From the NCBI GenBank assembly GCA_029937655.1, contig JAPYPK010000079.1:1-6256 (forward strand): a DNA stretch of 6,256 bases, written 5' to 3'. This DNA is from Nitrospinaceae bacterium (GTDB lineage Bacteria > Nitrospinota > Nitrospinia > Nitrospinales > VA-1). Positions 6,050-6,256 of this stretch are shown here, one piece after another. The position numbers and the translations under genes were made by a program. How positions within the stretch are numbered: the stretch's first letter is position 1; each line of letters begins with the position of its first letter. The notes below the pieces were generated by a model. It saw only the letters and a list, made by a program, of their open reading frames with translations, was not told where the DNA came from and searched no databases.

Positions 6050-6086
6050 TTAAAAAATGAACTAGTTGAGTTGGATGATTTTTTAA
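6050..6086 (+). repeat. AT-only inverted repeat downstream of the operon
   Basis: TTAAAAAAT at 6050-6058 and ATTTTTTAA at 6078-6086 are perfect reverse complements (9 bp) around a 19-base loop that contains the palindrome AACTAGTT (6060-6067). With no G-C pair, the hairpin would be weak. It could be a poor bidirectional terminator, a protein-binding site or chance in AT-rich DNA. Its core matches the inverted repeat at 4049-4085. Confidence 0.3.
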
Positions 6087-6190
6087 ATTGTCCGCTAGAA
6101 ACTAAGGGAGACCATTTTTAATCTCGTTGAAAATACGTAATTGATATTATTAGAGAATTCAGGTGGTCAATAATTTTTAATTAACATCAA

Positions 6191-6219
6191 TTGTGGTTGC
6201 TGATAGATACAGATATAAA
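6191..6219 (+). promoter_or_regulatory. Candidate sigma-70 promoter for the gene at the right edge
   Basis: TTGTGG at 6191-6196 (three of six bases match TTGACA) is followed after 17 bases by TATAAA at 6214-6219 (five of six match TATAAT). An AT-rich stretch just upstream (about 6169-6190) could act as an UP element. Transcription would begin near 6226, about 20 bases before the ribosome binding site. The region is AT-rich, so chance matches are likely. Confidence 0.35.
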
Positions 6220-6244
6220 CAAGATCATTAATTCATAAAAGTGC

Positions 6245-6251
6245 AGGAGGT
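6245..6251 (+). promoter_or_regulatory. Perfect Shine-Dalgarno sequence for a gene starting at or just past the window end
   Basis: AGGAGGT is a full seven-base match to the 16S rRNA anti-Shine-Dalgarno sequence, stronger than any other site in the window. Only five bases (AATTA) follow, so the start codon should be at 6256 or within a few bases beyond. No part of the product can be read. Confidence 0.7.
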
Positions 6252-6256
6252 AATTA

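Larger units (their letters stand above)
5940..6256. other. 317-base AT-rich intergenic region
   Basis: No convincing gene lies here on either strand. The longest start-stop reading noticed is a trivial 11-codon one at 5999, without homology signs. No GC-rich stem followed by a T-run was found, so the end of the operon has no recognisable intrinsic terminator. The region holds an AT-only inverted repeat (6050-6086), a candidate promoter (6191-6219) and a strong ribosome binding site (6245-6251). This suggests that a separate transcription unit begins at the right edge. Confidence 0.7.

Overview
The window is a compact, single-strand block of outer-membrane biogenesis genes from a Gram-negative (diderm) bacterium. 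All eight coding regions read on the + strand. In order they are the 3' end of bamA, skp/ompH, fabZ, lpxA, a Gfo/Idh/MocA-type oxidoreductase, lpxI, lpxB and a DUF374 (LpxJ-like) acyltransferase. A 317-base AT-rich stretch follows, ending in a strong ribosome binding site for a gene that starts at or just past the right edge. The DNA is AT-rich and coding is dense. Using LpxI rather than LpxH for UDP-diacylglucosamine hydrolysis, with a Gfo/Idh oxidoreductase between lpxA and lpxB, suggests a deltaproteobacterial, Nitrospinota-like or related lineage. That placement is an inference from gene order only and is not firm.

Layout: 1-264 is the last barrel strands of BamA. 285-827 is the periplasmic chaperone Skp. 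828-902 is a spacer with a 10-bp perfect inverted repeat just before the fabZ ribosome binding site. 903-1352 is fabZ. 1353-1448 is a 96-base spacer with possible weak structure. 1449-2219 is lpxA, which overlaps the oxidoreductase (2219-3181) by one base. 3239-4051 is lpxI and 4109-5281 is lpxB; each is preceded by a 57-base gap without an obvious Shine-Dalgarno sequence. 5262-5939 is the acyltransferase, which overlaps the end of lpxB by 20 bases. 5940-6256 has no convincing gene, but carries a candidate promoter and the terminal ribosome binding site.

The genes work together. Skp chaperones outer-membrane proteins to the BamA insertase. FabZ belongs to the fatty-acid cycle that makes the 3-hydroxyacyl-ACP used by LpxA. 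LpxA acylates UDP-GlcNAc (or a 3-amino analogue, if the oxidoreductase is a GnnA-type enzyme). LpxI makes lipid X from the diacylated nucleotide, and LpxB joins lipid X to that nucleotide to form the lipid A disaccharide. The DUF374 protein probably adds a secondary acyl chain. lpxC and lpxD are needed between LpxA and LpxI but are not in the window; lpxD is missing from its common position between skp and fabZ.

I found no mobile element, CRISPR array, tRNA, rRNA or clearly new system. The points most worth checking are the oxidoreductase without an aminotransferase partner, the missing lpxD with a hairpin in its place, and the LpxJ-like gene tied to lpxB.
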